This document shows positions 31,708 through 44,039 of a stretch of DNA of 64,000 nt, piece by piece; the stretch's first letter is position 1; the number at the start of each line of letters is the position of its first letter. Origin of the DNA: Delphinapterus leucas (Eukaryota; Chordata; Mammalia; Artiodactyla; Monodontidae); contig NW_022098021.1 of the NCBI RefSeq assembly GCF_002288925.2, positions 31,101,822 to 31,165,821 of the forward strand, in the 5' to 3' direction. Under the pieces are notes generated by a model, which was not told where the DNA came from, did not search any database, and worked only from the letters and a program-made list of their open reading frames with translations. Both the position numbers and the translations under genes were made by a program.

Positions 31708-32320
31708 GTATTAGTTTTCTAGTGCAACTGTAACAGCTACCCCACATTAACTGTAAAACAATACCCATTTATTATTCTACAGTTTCCATGGTTTGAAAGT
31801 CTGGGCATGGCATAGTTAATTTGGGGCTCTTTTGGGGCCTCACAGAACTGAAACCAAGATGTCAGCCACTGCATTCTGGTGTGGATGGAAGTTTAGAACC
31901 TGCTTCTAAAGTCATTCATGTTGTTGGCAGAACCATTTCTTGCAGTCGTAGTACTAACTCCACTGTTTTGATGTCAGATAGGGGCCTTCCTTACTCCCTA
32001 AATTGCTTTCTCAATGCTTTTGCTTATGGACCTGTACATCTCAGAGCCTTAAAGAACACTCAGAATCCTTCTCAGACTTGCAATCTCTCTGACTTGCCCA
32101 TCTATTGCATCTCTTTTGCCTCTCTCTTCTGATGCATCTGTCTTTTACTGCAGGTGGATCAAGTTCTCTGTTTTAAGGTTTTATGCTATCGTATCAGGGC
32201 TACTCTGACAACCCAGTATAATTTCCCTATTTTAAAGTTATATCTGCAAAGTCCTTTTTGCCTTTTAATATAACATTCACAGTTTTCAGGATTGAGGCAT
32301 GGAAAGCTTTTAAAGGTCAA
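31708..32320. repeat. Ancient LTR-like repeat
   Basis: TATTAGTTTTCTAGTGCAAC at the left and TTATATCTGCAAAGTCCTTT, TTTGCCTTTTAATATAACAT, TTCACAGTTTTCAGGATTGA at the right follow the order of an old mammalian LTR-type repeat read in reverse. The middle is diverged. The 103-codon frame inside it (31821-32132) is not a retroviral or cellular protein I recognise. Confidence 0.5.
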
Positions 32321-33635
32321 TAGTGGCCTGCTATAAGATGTAAATAAAAGTCTTTAGTTCAAATTTCCCTCAGTTTCTTAAGGTCCCTGATGAAACATTT
32401 CCCTAAACTTCCATTCACACCATGTATGATTTAGAGGATACTCAGGACTTAGATTCAATTAAGATCTTAGTTCAGCTTCAATCATCTCTATGGGTCCTGC
32501 TAAAATATCTTTTAATGCCACCTGTAGGGACAGTGTCCTTTCATGCATCTATATTTAGATGTAGAACCATATAAGGCTTTTTTGGTGTTTAAAATTCCTA
32601 AGTCCTCTTTGCATATATAACTGCTAACCACCACCCCAGTCTTGTTTGTATGGATGCAAGTTTTGGTTTGCTCGGGTTTTGCTCCAAAAGTTAGATACAG
32701 CTCCTTTAAACTAACTGATTCTTCCATGCTGTGTATTTCCAGTGTCATGTCCTCCTGCTAAAATTTAGCTTTATTTGTTCAAAGGTCAGTTTCTGAAATA
32801 GTGGCAGAGAAGCATCAGTAAGTAATGAGTTAAGCATTTTTAGCAAAGTAAAATCAAGCAAACTACTATTTAAAGGGATAAATGACTAAAGAAGAGAGGT
32901 TTTCCTAAAGAGAAAAAACTTCCCAGCTCTGGGTATGAAAAATGAAGAAGTGATATTGACAAACATTGGCCTATTTAAACTTGTTTTATTGTTGTGGCTA
33001 TTTGTTTGTTTTATTTTCCCCCTATATCCATGGAAGAAACAATTAGTACCATAGTAGCTGACCGTGATTTAGGAAAGTTGAATTGTCTTTTCTGGGTTGA
33101 TTGAGCCCAGGAACAAGTCTGTATTGTATGAAATATTAACACCACGTTGGAGAAAGAAAGATGTGAACTGCAAAGCAAAGGGAGTTTCATATAAGTCAAG
33201 GACTTTGGATACCCAAGAACCATGGACAATTGTTCAGGATTTCACAGAGTGCTAAGAACTTTACAGAATTGAATTCATTTCGTTTCAAGTACACATTTAA
33301 AAAAATTGAAACCTTATTTTAGATAACCAAACATGATGCAGTGAGGATGAGAGTTAAATACTATTTGCTGAGATCACACAACGTCTACAGAACTGTGATT
33401 TGTACACTGAATGTTGCACTTCAAACCCCATGATCTCTTTGCTCTCAAACATTATTTCCATGGAAAGCAAAAGATTTAAAACTACTCTTATCAAAGCCAT
33501 GGAGAAAGGTTTAATAGTCACAATGAAAAAGAATGGTGAGATTGGTTTGTAAGTTGCTTGTGTTTTCCATCTTAATTTCTGCTCAAAATTTTCCACTATT
33601 CTTTACTTATATGTTTCTTCATTGAAATAGTCAAG
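32321..33635. other. Unique sequence, no gene recognised
   Basis: No repeat family or long frame is apparent. Confidence 0.4.
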
Positions 33636-33639
33636 GAAT

Positions 33640-35372
33640 GCATGGTGAAATGGTAAAAACATAATAAAACCCTAAACAATACAAAATACAATACTGTATA
33701 AGATCAATATCACTCCTATATTCACCCAGGAGCTCTCTATATGCCATATTTAGAGGGAACCACTAACACTGATTCATTTACTATGCATACTCTCAGAAAT
33801 ATACACACTTATACAATGTAAATGTATATGTGTGTGTGTGTGCATGTGTGTTCACAGAGCTTTTTGTATACTAGCAGAAGCATAGAATACACAGGGACAT
33901 AAGACTATTTTTCCAGATGTATAACCTGTTGTCACACATGAAAATATAGCTTGAAGATTATTTTCAATGTATATGTAAATCTATTGCCTCTGTCTTTTTA
34001 ATAACTGCATAGTCTGTCAATGTATGCCCCTAATTATTAAATCATCCTGCCATTGCCAGAGTTTATTTTTCTCGAGTCTTTAATTATCAACAGACAATGA
34101 GGTAGTTTACATGTGCATATATACACCTTTACATACGCGTCTGCAAAAGTCTTAGAAATGTAATTTCTGGGTGAGTGTACATGTTTGAATTTTCAAATTT
34201 TTGCATTACTTTCCAAGAGTTTTTAGCTATTTCCACTCTCAGAGACAAGATATGAAGTGACTTGTTTCCTCATACCCTCACCTACACAATATTATCACAT
34301 ATTTTTGATCTGTGCCAAAGTGGAAAGTGAAAAATGGCATCTCATTATTTGTTTAATTTGCATTTAATTACGTGCAAGATTATGTTTCCATATGCTTAAA
34401 AGCCATTTATCTTCGTTTTTATTTATTACAGTGAACTGCATCTTCATGCTGTGTCTGTTTTTCTCTTGCATTTTGGTCATTTTGATCACTTGCTTACTGA
34501 CTTAAAAATACTCTTTTATGATAAGGAAATTAGGTTTCTTTGTCCATCATTTGTGCTGCATACATCTTGTCCTGTTTATCTTTTGATGTGGTTTATGAAT
34601 TATTTGCCATTTTAAGAATGTTATGAGTCAAATTTATCATCCATCTTTTCCTTTATTGCTTCTGACTGTTTGTGTCTTATTTATAAACTTGATTCTTCTC
34701 CATATTTATTTTAAAGACTATGTTGTTGGCTATTTTTGTTGATGGACCAACCATATTTCTTTTTTTCTATTCTAATGTTTTTCACATAGAATTTATTTTC
34801 GTGACACAAATAGGAATCTAGTTTTTGTTTTTGTTTTTCCAAATGGCTAGCCAATGTCCCAAGACTTTGATTTGAAACATTATAATTATGATATGTTCAA
34901 TTTTATAGATAGATGCACAGATAGATTTGGTGTTTGTTTCGTATCATTTATCTGTCTCTCTCAAATTAAACAGCAAATCCAAATTACCTCAGTTCCAAAG
35001 ACATTATATTTTAATGGCTGACAGGCTAGGGTAATATCACTTCAACACAAAGACATATTCTCACTAGTTTTTTTTTTTTTCCAAGTCTAAATTTTTACAT
35101 GGAATTTGGAATCAGCTGGTTTGCATTGTAAAGAAACAATTGGCTCTATGTTGGGTCTTACATCAAATTGAAAAATGTTTAAGAATAATAAAATATGAAA
35201 TTATACTCTAAAGAACAATGTGCATCTTTCCATGTATTTAATTATATATTTTCCCCCTCCATGGCTATAAGAGGTTTTCATCTTTTTTTTCACATAAATC
35301 CTGAACATTCTCATTAATTTTATCAATAAGTATTTTATTTTTATTTCCTTCAAATGAGCATAATTATAACAC
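33640..35372 (-). mobile_element. Old L1 (L1M-type), 3' UTR and ORF2 part
   Basis: Plus-strand text follows the reversed end of an old L1: TTTTTAATAACTGCATAGTC, AATTTCTGGGTGAGTGTACA, AAAGTGAAAAATGGCATCTC, TTGTTTAATTTGCATTTAAT, AAATTTATCATCCATCTTTT, TTTTCCAAATGGCTAGCCAA and ATGTATTTAATTATATATTT. A small TG repeat lies at 33828-33850. All frames are destroyed. A second part of the same element probably continues after the SINE at 35620. Confidence 0.7.
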
Positions 35373-35373
35373 G

Positions 35374-35465
35374 GTTTTGAGGATTAAATTTCATACATGT
35401 AAAAAATTTTATAAAAGTGATTAGCTCATAGTAAATATGTGTTAGTTATTATTCTTAGTACTTAT
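35374..35465 (+). repeat. MIR SINE fragment (3' half)
   Basis: GTTTTGAGGATTAAATTTCA, GCTCATAGTAAATATGTG and TTAGTTATTATTCTTAGT match the last part of a MIR. Confidence 0.55.
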
Positions 35466-35607
35466 AGACTAAAATAATTTTATAACTTCACACCTTACTG
35501 GATTTAAAATATATTATTAGTTTCAATAACTTTATAAAATAACAAATTTAGTAATATGGAGATTATTTGGGGTTTGTTCATCAAAACAATGATTATTTTG
35601 CCTCTTT

Positions 35608-35619
35608 AAAAAAATTCCA
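35608..35619 (+). repeat. SINE target duplication, left copy
   Basis: AAAAAAATTCCA recurs at 35822-35833 after the SINE tail. Confidence 0.8.
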
Positions 35620-35821
35620 GGGCTTCCCTGGTGGCGCGGTGGTTGGGAGTCCGCCTGCTGATGCAGAGGACATGGGTTCCTGCCCCAGTCCGGGAAGATC
35701 CCACATGCTGCAGAGCGGCTAGGCCCGTGAACCATGGCCGCTGAGCCTGCGCGTCCGGAGCCTGTGCTCCGCAGCGGGAGAGGCCACAGCGGTGAGAGGC
35801 CCGCATACCGAAAAAACAAAA
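35620..35821 (+). mobile_element. CHR-type tRNA-Glu SINE (compact form)
   Basis: GGGCTTCCCTGGTGGCGCGG starts the tRNA-like part, the B-box region is GGGTTCCTGCCCC, and GCGTCCGGAGCCTGTGCTCC and GAGAGGCCCGCATACCG complete the body. The tail is a short A run with one C, merging with the duplication. Complete at about 200 bp. Confidence 0.93.
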
Positions 35822-35833
35822 AAAAAAATTCCA

Positions 35834-36760
35834 CCTCATTATTATATTTCATAAAATTGCACTGACTTATACTTGCAGATAAATTTTAAGCAATACTTGA
35901 ATATTTTTTTTCTGTTCCTGGCATAATACAAGTAGTTATCTATTTTTTTTTAACCACTTTTTCATTGATTTCTGATACACCTTTTTAGGCATTGATATTA
36001 GCATTTCATAAACTATTGATTGCATGCGTGACTTTTCTCCTTTTAATTATTTAGACTTCTTGACATTAAATATCTTTGAATATCTGGGTTAATTTTCTTG
36101 TTTTTGACTTGTTAAAATTTATTGTTGGATTCTGTTTGCTTATATGCTACTTAGAAATTTTTCATAAGTATTTATGAATAAATTGTTCTGACTTTCTTTG
36201 TTGTACTCTACTGTATATGTTTGCATGTTTTGGGGTATGTACATAGTGTTATACTTGCTTTATATAAAAGTTTTAAAGGTGCTTCTTATTTTTATGTGCT
36301 CTGGATCTTTAACTATAATTGAATTTATCTGTTTCTTGAAAGTTTGATATAAATCCATTATAAAGGTTTCTGTAATTTTTAATTTTGTGGGATTGGGAGT
36401 GGGAGCTGTGAGTTCTTATGGTGAACAGGGAGACAAAGGGAGAGTTTTATCAAATTCCTTACCCTTAGCTACGATAACTGCTTTGTTAAAAAAAAAAAAA
36501 AGTAGTTCTGTCCCTCCCAAATTCAGGGTTTCAGCTCTTTTTGTATAGAATTGATTGTAGCATTCTCTTAGAATTTACTCATTTTCCTTTGTTTTTGTAT
36601 TATTTGTCAATTTCATTTTCAAACTTTTAATTAGTCCTTTAAAAAATTTTTTTTAAATAAAATAATGTATTTTATTGTTGTCACTGTTGTTTCAGAGAAT
36701 TCACTTGAATTTATGTATTCTAACTTTTGCTTTTCTTTAATTTATTATTTTTTGCTATTT
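35834..36760 (-). mobile_element. Old L1 fragment, ORF2 part, probably continuing 33640-35372
   Basis: TTAAAATTTATTGTTGGATT, CTGTTTGCTTATATGCTACT, TTTCATAAGTATTTATGAAT and later TCAGCTCTTTTTGTATAGAA follow reversed L1 ORF2 text. Very diverged, so the exact right boundary is uncertain. Confidence 0.5.
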
Positions 36761-36778
36761 ATTATATTTTTATATTAT

Positions 36779-36850
36779 TTTTTATGCTACTTTTATGCTA
36801 TTTTTATGCTATTTTTATGCTATTTTTATGCTATTTTTATGCTATTTTTT
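36779..36850 (+). repeat. 11-bp tandem repeat, about six copies
   Basis: The unit TTTTTATGCTA recurs with nearly perfect spacing, followed by diverged GCTATTTATTGTA-type units up to about 36920. Because 11 and 3 share no factor, one open frame reads a repeating 11-residue peptide; this is a by-product of the repeat. Confidence 0.9.
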
Positions 36851-36859
36851 ATATTTTTG

Positions 36860-37074
36860 CTATTTATTGTACAATAAATAAATAAAATTTATTTGCTATT
36901 TATTGTATTTATTGCTATTTAAAAATTCTGTCCTGAAGTTAATGATTTTCTTTTTCTCGTTTTCTGAGTGAATTCTTAATTAATTAAGATTTGGTCACAT
37001 TTCATAATGAATAATTTCCTTTACTGATTTCCTTTACTAATCTAATGGTAGATGTTAATCATATCTACAAAATA
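36860..37074. other. No feature recognised
   Basis: AT-rich sequence with further GCTATTTATT-like units and no frame. Confidence 0.4.
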
Positions 37075-37166
37075 CCTTGACAGTAACCTCTAGGTTAGGA
37101 CTGGATTAAATAGCTGAGTACTATAACCTAGCCAAGTTAATGTATAAAATTAACCATCACAATGAG
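37075..37166. repeat. Fragment of an LTR-like repeat (end only)
   Basis: ACCTAGCCAAGTTAATGTAT followed by AAAATTAACCATCACA is the end seen, in opposite orientation, at 22030-22070. Only this end is recognisable. Confidence 0.5.
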
Positions 37167-39220
37167 GGAACTCACCTACAAGGGGAAAGTGATTTCCATC
37201 ACAAATATGTCTTGTTCATTCCTCCGGTTTCCCTCCAGGAAACTTTCATCACCTCACTCACTGCTCCCTGGATTCTAATCATCTATCTGTGCCTTAGCAC
37301 ATGGAGCTGGGGAGAATACTTGGGGTGCTAAAATCACCTAAACAATTATCTGATCCCATCACAGCCAAACTGGAACACCACATCCACATTTACTTGGCTT
37401 CTTGCTAGCACACACTTTTACCTTTTAGATAATAAAGGCAGCGATACCCTAAGCAAATTATGGTGATTGGAAGGGAGGGAACAAGAGCAAAACTATGACG
37501 TTGTCCATATTTTATCCCACTTATCAGTGTTGTTTAGCTTTCTTCTAACTAGACTATAATTTCCTCCACTGAGAGATTTTTAGAGTTTCTACTTTCATTC
37601 CTTAGACTCTTCAATTTCCCTCTTATCATCTTTGGTATCTTCATAGTTGAGTTGCTTGAGTTAACCAGCAGATTTAACAATAGATTTAAATTTAGAAAAA
37701 TTGTTAAGTAATGTTTGCTTATGGACAATTATTATGATAAAGAGAATTTCCTTTTAAAATCAGATAATATAATAAGCAAAGTTAAATAGATAAATATAAA
37801 TAATAATAGCCTGAAAAATTTTAGTCATGATGGAGGGAATTGAGTTATTTAATCTCTCAGGAAAAAAATTCTCACATTTTTGTTGTTACCATTGTTCCAA
37901 CATATCTAGGTCTTCTAATACACCCACAGTAGCACAGCTCAAGAAACAGGGATTCTCATTGTTTAATGTGGAAAGGTAGACATATCAGAATCTGGTGTAT
38001 GAGAGTTTGTGACTGGAAAGAGTTCTTCAGGAGATTTTCATATGTCTTCCTCAGATTACAGGCCAATCTTTCCTCAAGTTGATACTCATTTCTCTAAAGT
38101 TGGAAGTAGCCCATAACACTTAATTGTAGTCCTACATAAAAAAGGAGAACTATTCATTTCTAGCTATCTTTTCAAGCCTGAATTTTAACAGCACAACATA
38201 TTTTTGGTATATTATATTATATTGAAGTGGTATGATATGTATGGTATAATATCTTTGGTATATTATACATTGGAAATTGCCATATATTTTTTACTCTATG
38301 CCTGTCTCCCCGCTTCTCTGAATGTCTCTTAACAAATAGATTAATTTTCAAGGGTAGACACAAAATCATATAAATTTCGCAGTGCTGGCTGTGTATCCTC
38401 CACTTTTAACTCAGGAGGCATAAGGTTTGAATGGACCATTAGAATTCCTCTAGTTCACTGGTCATGGTTAAAGAAGAACGACATTTAAACAGTTAGTTCC
38501 CGATTTTTGCAATTTTTCATGTTACCAGTCATTTTACTCAGCTTAATAAGCACTTACATTTTACTTCTTACCATTTTTCTACTCATTCATTGATTCACAC
38601 CAATGAAGTTAAGCGTCATTTAAAACAGATGAACCAGCAGCATATTTTTGTTTTTCTTTACAGTAGTCTGAATTACAGTACTGCTTCCTTTTTCCAATTT
38701 TTGGACTAGTGGAAATAACTACTTGCTACAATTTATCCTGTGTTAAAGTCAACCAAAAAATAAAGAAAATGCAATAGCAATGGATAACACATTTGATAGT
38801 ACTCTATGATGACTAGATTTTTTAAAGTCAACATTTTTCTATTCTACATAATAATAATTTTTATTTATTTCCTGTTTCCCTGAGTTAATTCTCCATCCTC
38901 AATTTTTCACTATTTATTGGAAAAAGGAATCTCAGCAAGATTATTTAATCATTTTTTCAGAATTTTAAATGAAAAAAATCAGGAGAGGAAAATACACATA
39001 TGTAATTGGCAGAAATCTTGGGTTATTCAGGCAGTACTAAAACGGTTTAGAATAATTAATTTGTATGAACACTCCATCATTAGGGAAAGTGAAGACCAGA
39101 TGGATAAGGTGAACATCTCTACTATCACTATTACTAACATCAAAAACAGCAATCAAAACTGGTCTCTCTGCTCTGCCAGGTATATGTGTCTTATTCTTAT
39201 TCATTCAAGTCCCCACATGA
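37167..39220. other. Unique AT-rich sequence, no gene recognised
   Basis: No interspersed repeat seen. A 129-codon plus-strand frame (38917-39306) lacks any recognisable domain and overlaps a MIR at its end, arguing against a real gene. Confidence 0.45.
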
Positions 39221-39224
39221 TATA

Positions 39225-39345
39225 TGAGAAAATATCACTGACCACATTTTATGGACACAAACAAACTACTTTTATTGTGTTGAACAACCTAAGTTCATGC
39301 AGTTAGTATATCTGGAATATGAACCCAGGCCTCGTGACTTAAAAA
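39225..39345 (-). repeat. MIR SINE fragment
   Basis: ACATTTTATGGACACAAACA, CCTAAGTTCATGCAGTTAGT and GAATATGAACCCAGGCCTCG match the 5' half of a reversed MIR. Confidence 0.6.
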
Positions 39346-40957
39346 TGGAGTTTCCCCCACAATTCTAAACTTCTTCCAATTCTCATCTTTTCTTCCAATA
39401 TACAGGTATTTTTTTTACCTTACTTTCATTACATGTTATAAGAACCCCACTTTCAAATGCTTATTTTATACACTCATAGTATCACCGAGGAAAATATTAA
39501 GAGTTATAATAATTACAGTTTCTTCCTCTCAAAGTTCAGAAGCAGAAACAAAAAATGTGAACATCGATAGATGTGTTTTTGAATGAGAAATATTGGGGGA
39601 AAACCATTTTGCACTAGAAGTTTGACTAAACTCTGATTTGGTTTAGTTGGTCTTTTCTATCACCACCATTAACAGAAAAGTGGCCTTGTCTGCCTTTGTA
39701 ATATGTGACCAAAAACAACTTCCAATCCTGATGCCCTTATTGAATGAAATAATATGAACAGACCTCACAACCTCATAGTGGAAATGAGAGAGCAATAGCT
39801 TGGGCAGTAGAATTCTTGCTTCATTTCTCATGACTCCAAATGAACCACCTACTCTTGTGCTTTAACTGATATACCACCTGTTAGATTGCCTATAGTTAAT
39901 TTTAATATTTTCAACACAGACAAATTGATATTTATATATTAGTGTCTATGAACTTTAGTCTCTGTTTTAGGGGAGGTTGGTTTATTTTGAAGTACTCAAA
40001 CATGGAATCAGCAATCTAGGGATGGTTAGTGAACATTTGAGAAACACTAATCAGGCATCTACACTCTAGAAGTGACCAGTACAATTGCTTCAACAGACCC
40101 TAACTGCACCTTCATGAGGAGTTCATTAATTAGCATAAGGGATGTTGAAAATAGTTAATTAATAATTAACTAATAATAAATAAATTAATAAGTGAGCAGC
40201 ATTAAAATTTGTAAATTATCTAGACATATTTTACAGGAGCTACCACAATTGGGTGACTGAAAGAAGACCCTGGTGAGCACCGTCAGCCAACACTCTTTGG
40301 AGGAGCAACCCCTGCTCCACTCTAAGACTCTAGTTCAGTCCCTGATTCTGCCAATTACAGCAGATTATGTGCCCTGTTTCTCACTGAGGAAATAATTGAT
40401 GTTACAACTAGAATATCATTACGTCTGCTTCCAATGAATCTTTGAGCAAGGTATATGTTGCCGTATCTAAAAGATAGTTGTCTTAGACTTCACCAAGCTT
40501 ACAGCAAAGCGTTGTATGCCCATTTCTGCATGAATGAAGAGGTGTTTTGTAGGTGTGAGCTACCTTAACGTGAGACATTCATTTGGTGTTAAGCTTGTTT
40601 TGGCATTTCTAGATCTCTCACCTTTCTTCAGTCATAAGAGCTAATGATTGATAGCTATTTAAAAACAACAGCAAAGTCAAATTATCATAGGTCAGCTTAA
40701 TATCCCCATCTGCCATATCCTAATAACATTTTTTTCTTAAATTATAATCATGTCCATCGTTTATTATTAGACTTTGCCTAATACAAGTCCTTACTGTAAG
40801 GCAATGTGCACAGGGTTTTAATTTGTTGCTGTATTCCTTGCCATTGTTCCTTAAAAGTGCATGTCCTTCATTTCATTGCCATCCTCGTCCTGCTATATTT
40901 CCGCAGCGACTTCTCAGGTTCATAGCACATCATAATTCCTACAGAGAAGTCTTAAAT
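39346..40957. other. Unique AT-rich sequence
   Basis: No gene or repeat family. A 9-bp-arm palindrome (AGTTAATTAATAATTAACT) lies near 40155 in a TTAA-rich patch. Confidence 0.45.
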
Positions 40958-40972
40958 AATAGAGAAGAACTG
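40958..40972 (+). repeat. SINE target duplication, left copy
   Basis: AATAGAGAAGAACTG recurs with one change as AATAGAGAAGAATTG at 41191-41205. Confidence 0.85.
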
Positions 40973-40975
40973 GGT

Positions 40976-41165
40976 AGGGCTTCCCTGGTGGCGCAGTGGT
41001 TGAGAGTCCGCCTGCCGATACGGGGGACGCGGGTTCGTGCCCCGGTATGGGAGGATTCCACATGCCGCGGAGCGGCTGGGCCCGTGGGCCATGGCCGCTG
41101 GGCCTGCGCGTCCGGAGCCTGTGCTCCGCAGCGGGAGAGGCCACAGCAGTGAGAAACCCGTGTAC

Positions 41166-41190
<25 letters not shown>
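40976..41190 (+). mobile_element. CHR-type tRNA-Glu SINE, best-preserved copy
   Basis: The A box TGGCGCAGTGG (40989-40999) fits the polymerase III consensus exactly and the B box GGTTCGTGCCC (41032-41042) is nearly so. Most CpG sites are intact (GGGGGACGCGGG, CATGCCGCGGAGCGG). The body ends TGTACCGC followed by an unbroken A run of about 23. A long pure tail and retained CpGs suggest this is the youngest insertion of the window. Confidence 0.95.
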
Positions 41191-41196
<6 letters not shown>

Positions 41197-41205
41197 GAAG
41201 AATTG

Positions 41206-42075
41206 TCCTATCCGTTCCACTCAGTTGGAGGCCTGCTTCAGTTTTATAGGAGCCAGTATTCACTTCGAAGTTTAAGGTCCAACTTTTCAAGTGCAAGGGT
41301 TGGCAACCCCTAAAACTCCACGAACACTTCAAAATAGTAGTGTGGAGCCTGAAAATACTTGTTGAAATATCTAGGTTTCTAAACAAGACTTTTGAAATTC
41401 CATGTTCTTTGGATAACAACATGCTCATAATCTTATCCAGGAGTATGCCGTAGTAGGTTCTACTTCTTTTCTCTTTTTTATAAGTTCTTTATCTGTGTTC
41501 TGTCCAGCTATAATTCATCAAAGGAAAAAAACTACGTTTTTCACACCTATAATTCTTGATCAAAACTTTAACTTCCACTAGTCCCTTTGATAGGACAATT
41601 ATGGATGGAAACATCTTCTTTTACATGGAAAATGTGAAGATGAGTGTCACGAGCCAAGAAAAGGTATGTTCTCACAGCTTGTAGAAAGTCTGTGGTCACT
41701 CAGCAAGAAGAACTTGGTACAAATTAACATACTAGAATATTTCATAAGAAAATATATTCATATAATTTCTTTCTGTTCAATATTTAACATATTAGATACT
41801 GGTTAGCATATTCTCCTAATTAGATTATATATAATTTATGGTGGGTAATCAATGTTTTTACTTCTATAATCAATACACTTTAAGCATTACTTAAAGTTTC
41901 TATTTTCTAACACTTCTCAGAGGTATAATTATATATATGTAAAATATTTTCTGCAGCCTGGTCATGCAATCATTTACAGTACTTGAGTAATATAGTGAAC
42001 TACACTAAAGTCCACAAATTTTGTAATAAACAAGAGCATGAACAGCAGGAAATAGGTGAAGAAAAAACAGGAAAA
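41206..42075. other. No feature recognised
   Basis: Unique AT-rich sequence. Open frames that cross from here into the SINE are artefacts. Confidence 0.4.
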
Positions 42076-42079
42076 AGCA

Positions 42080-42210
42080 GTAGATTTAGTTGTAAGGGTT
42101 TCCTTTCCAGCTTTACCAATAACTAGCCAGGTATCCTTGGGCATCTGACCTTGGACATCTGTCCCTGGGTTATTATGAGAATTAAAGAAAAATAACATAA
42201 AAAGACAACT
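42080..42210 (+). repeat. Possible MIR SINE fragment
   Basis: CTTTACCAATAACTAGCCAG, GTATCCTTGGGCATCTGACC and TTATTATGAGAATTAAAG resemble the middle of a MIR. Confidence 0.45.
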
Positions 42211-42278
42211 AACTCTTTTTGTAGAATGTAGTGGATGCTTACAAATGTACCTTATCCACCTGTATTTTTAGGGTATAC

Positions 42279-42488
42279 TTTTTTTTTTTTTTTTGCGGTA
42301 CGTGGGCCTCTCACTGTTGTGGCCTCTCCCGTTGTGGAGCACAGGCTCCGGACGCACAGGCCCAGCGACCATGGCTCACGGGCCCAGCTGCTCCGTGGCA
42401 TGTGGGATATTCCTGGACCGGGACACGAACCCGTGTCCCCTGCATCAGCAGGCGGACTCTCAACCACTGTGCCTCCAGGGAAGCCCCC
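42279..42488 (-). mobile_element. CHR-type tRNA-Glu SINE (compact form)
   Basis: T run, then GCGGTACGTGGGCCTCTCAC, AGCACAGGCTCCGGACGCAC, CATGTGGGATATTCCTGGAC and the reversed head ending CAGGGAAGCCC. Flanks TAGGGTATACTT (42269-42280) and TAGGGTATATTT (42489-42500) form a near-perfect target duplication overlapping the T run. Confidence 0.93.
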
Positions 42489-42500
42489 TAGGGTATATTT

Positions 42501-44035
42501 TTTGAAAGACAAAATGATCTAAAAACTGTGCTCACTATGAAAGAATTTTCTAAATGAATGCAAAATCTCAGAGAAAATTCTGGTTTGTTGATGGTTTTGA
42601 ATAGAAAAAACAACTGAGTAATTGCTTAGAAAAATAGGACTATCAAATGTATAGTATTCATAGTATGAAAAACCTTGGTGTGAATACATTAAAAAGAAGC
42701 ATGTTTTTAAACAGAGCAAAACTATTTACGTGGAGGAAAGAATTACCTCAAATGAATAGACCTTGACAAGAAAAATTTAAGAATAATTCAAAAAAATACA
42801 AAAGTATGAAAGCTAAAATATGAACGATGTCTGATGGGAATGCTTAATTTTAGGAAAAATTCACCTCAGACTTGATTTAAAATAACTTTTCACTACTTAA
42901 TAGAATTAAGTATGCTCTTTTTTCACTGTAAATCTAGTGTTCTATTTTCAATTGATTTATAATATACAGATAATTTTTTAAAACATTAGGTCATTTCAAA
43001 CCTCACTATTAAAATAGTTTAATGTATATGACTTTTGAAAATGTTCAAATTTGAGTTTTATGTATGAGGGGGAGCAATGGTAAAGAAATGGTAAAGGCAG
43101 CAGCTCTCCGACCTCCAAAATATCTTGCAGGAGCTATATTCCCTTGTAGTATATGTTTATTGAAAGTGTTAAATATATACAAAGAAAAGTGTACAGATTT
43201 TTCCTTGACTTCTCAGTATGAGGGTTGACCAAGAAGCTTCATGCAGCATGACTAAACTTTGGACAGGTTTCTTCCTGATTCTATCCTCCCTACTTACTCC
43301 ACCTCCCTTTTCTTAGAGCATTTACTTTAGAACACCTCATTGTAAATTATTTCTCTGCCCATTTGAGAAATAAATCTTTTAAAAATTCTCTTCTCAGTTT
43401 TACAACCTAGAATGTCTTTCTCATGGACCTGAGAACCATCTTTAAAAACGTACATATGAAGAAGTAGCAGCCCTATCTTCCAATTTCCTGGGAGGGTAGG
43501 AGACCAACATTGGAGGGCACTTTGTTCCAAGTTGTAAAATGACTTTGTGTCATGAATATATGAGTAGCTTACTTTTCCTCTGCATAAGGTCAATTAGCCA
43601 ACAGAGATGATCAAGACTGTACCCTCACTCTAGTGCTTAATAACCCTTCCATCTTTTGTTTCAAAGGAGTTGAGTTCAACCTGAGTTTGGGCTTCTCCCC
43701 TAAAGCAATAGCTTTGCAAAAAGTTATTCTTACCAGTTTAATTTTTTCCAGTGCAAATTTTGCTTTGACAGGTGTTAGTGCTAAAAACAAAAATAAAGTA
43801 ATATAAGGAGACAGAGAAAAAATGTACTATTTTTATGTAGGATATTCAACATGTTCTCTCTGATAATGAAATGTCTGAAAAGATACCTGAAGGAAAGTAC
43901 AGATATGGATATATGGATTACACAGAAATGAAAGAAATAGCAGTGCAAAAAATCCTTGGTGTGTCATTGGAGTTGGAAAGTCTCAGGAGCATAAGGAGAC
44001 AGTTTTCTCCATGGAACATCATTATGCATGAGGTC
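42501..44035. other. Unique AT-rich sequence, no gene recognised
   Basis: No repeat family or convincing frame. An 88-codon minus-strand frame (43327-43593) has no known domain. Confidence 0.45.
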
Positions 44036-44039
44036 TTTT

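Noticed and set aside
31708..32320. Retroviral gene remnant
   Set aside because: Only LTR-like text is visible, with no gag, pol or env motif. The internal 103-codon frame has no retroviral feature.
36779..36850. CRISPR-like array
   Set aside because: The repeats are contiguous 11-bp units without spacers, in mammalian DNA.
38917..39306. 129-codon plus-strand frame
   Set aside because: Its end overlaps a MIR relic and its product shows no recognisable domain.
40976..41060. tRNA gene
   Set aside because: The polymerase III boxes belong to a SINE head derived from tRNA-Glu. The sequence runs on into a SINE body and A tail, so it is not a functional tRNA.
40952..41428. 158-codon minus-strand frame and neighbouring frames over SINEs
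   Set aside because: They read through CHR SINE copies; the same peptide text recurs at 24.6, 27.8, 35.6 and 42.3 kb. Not a protein family.
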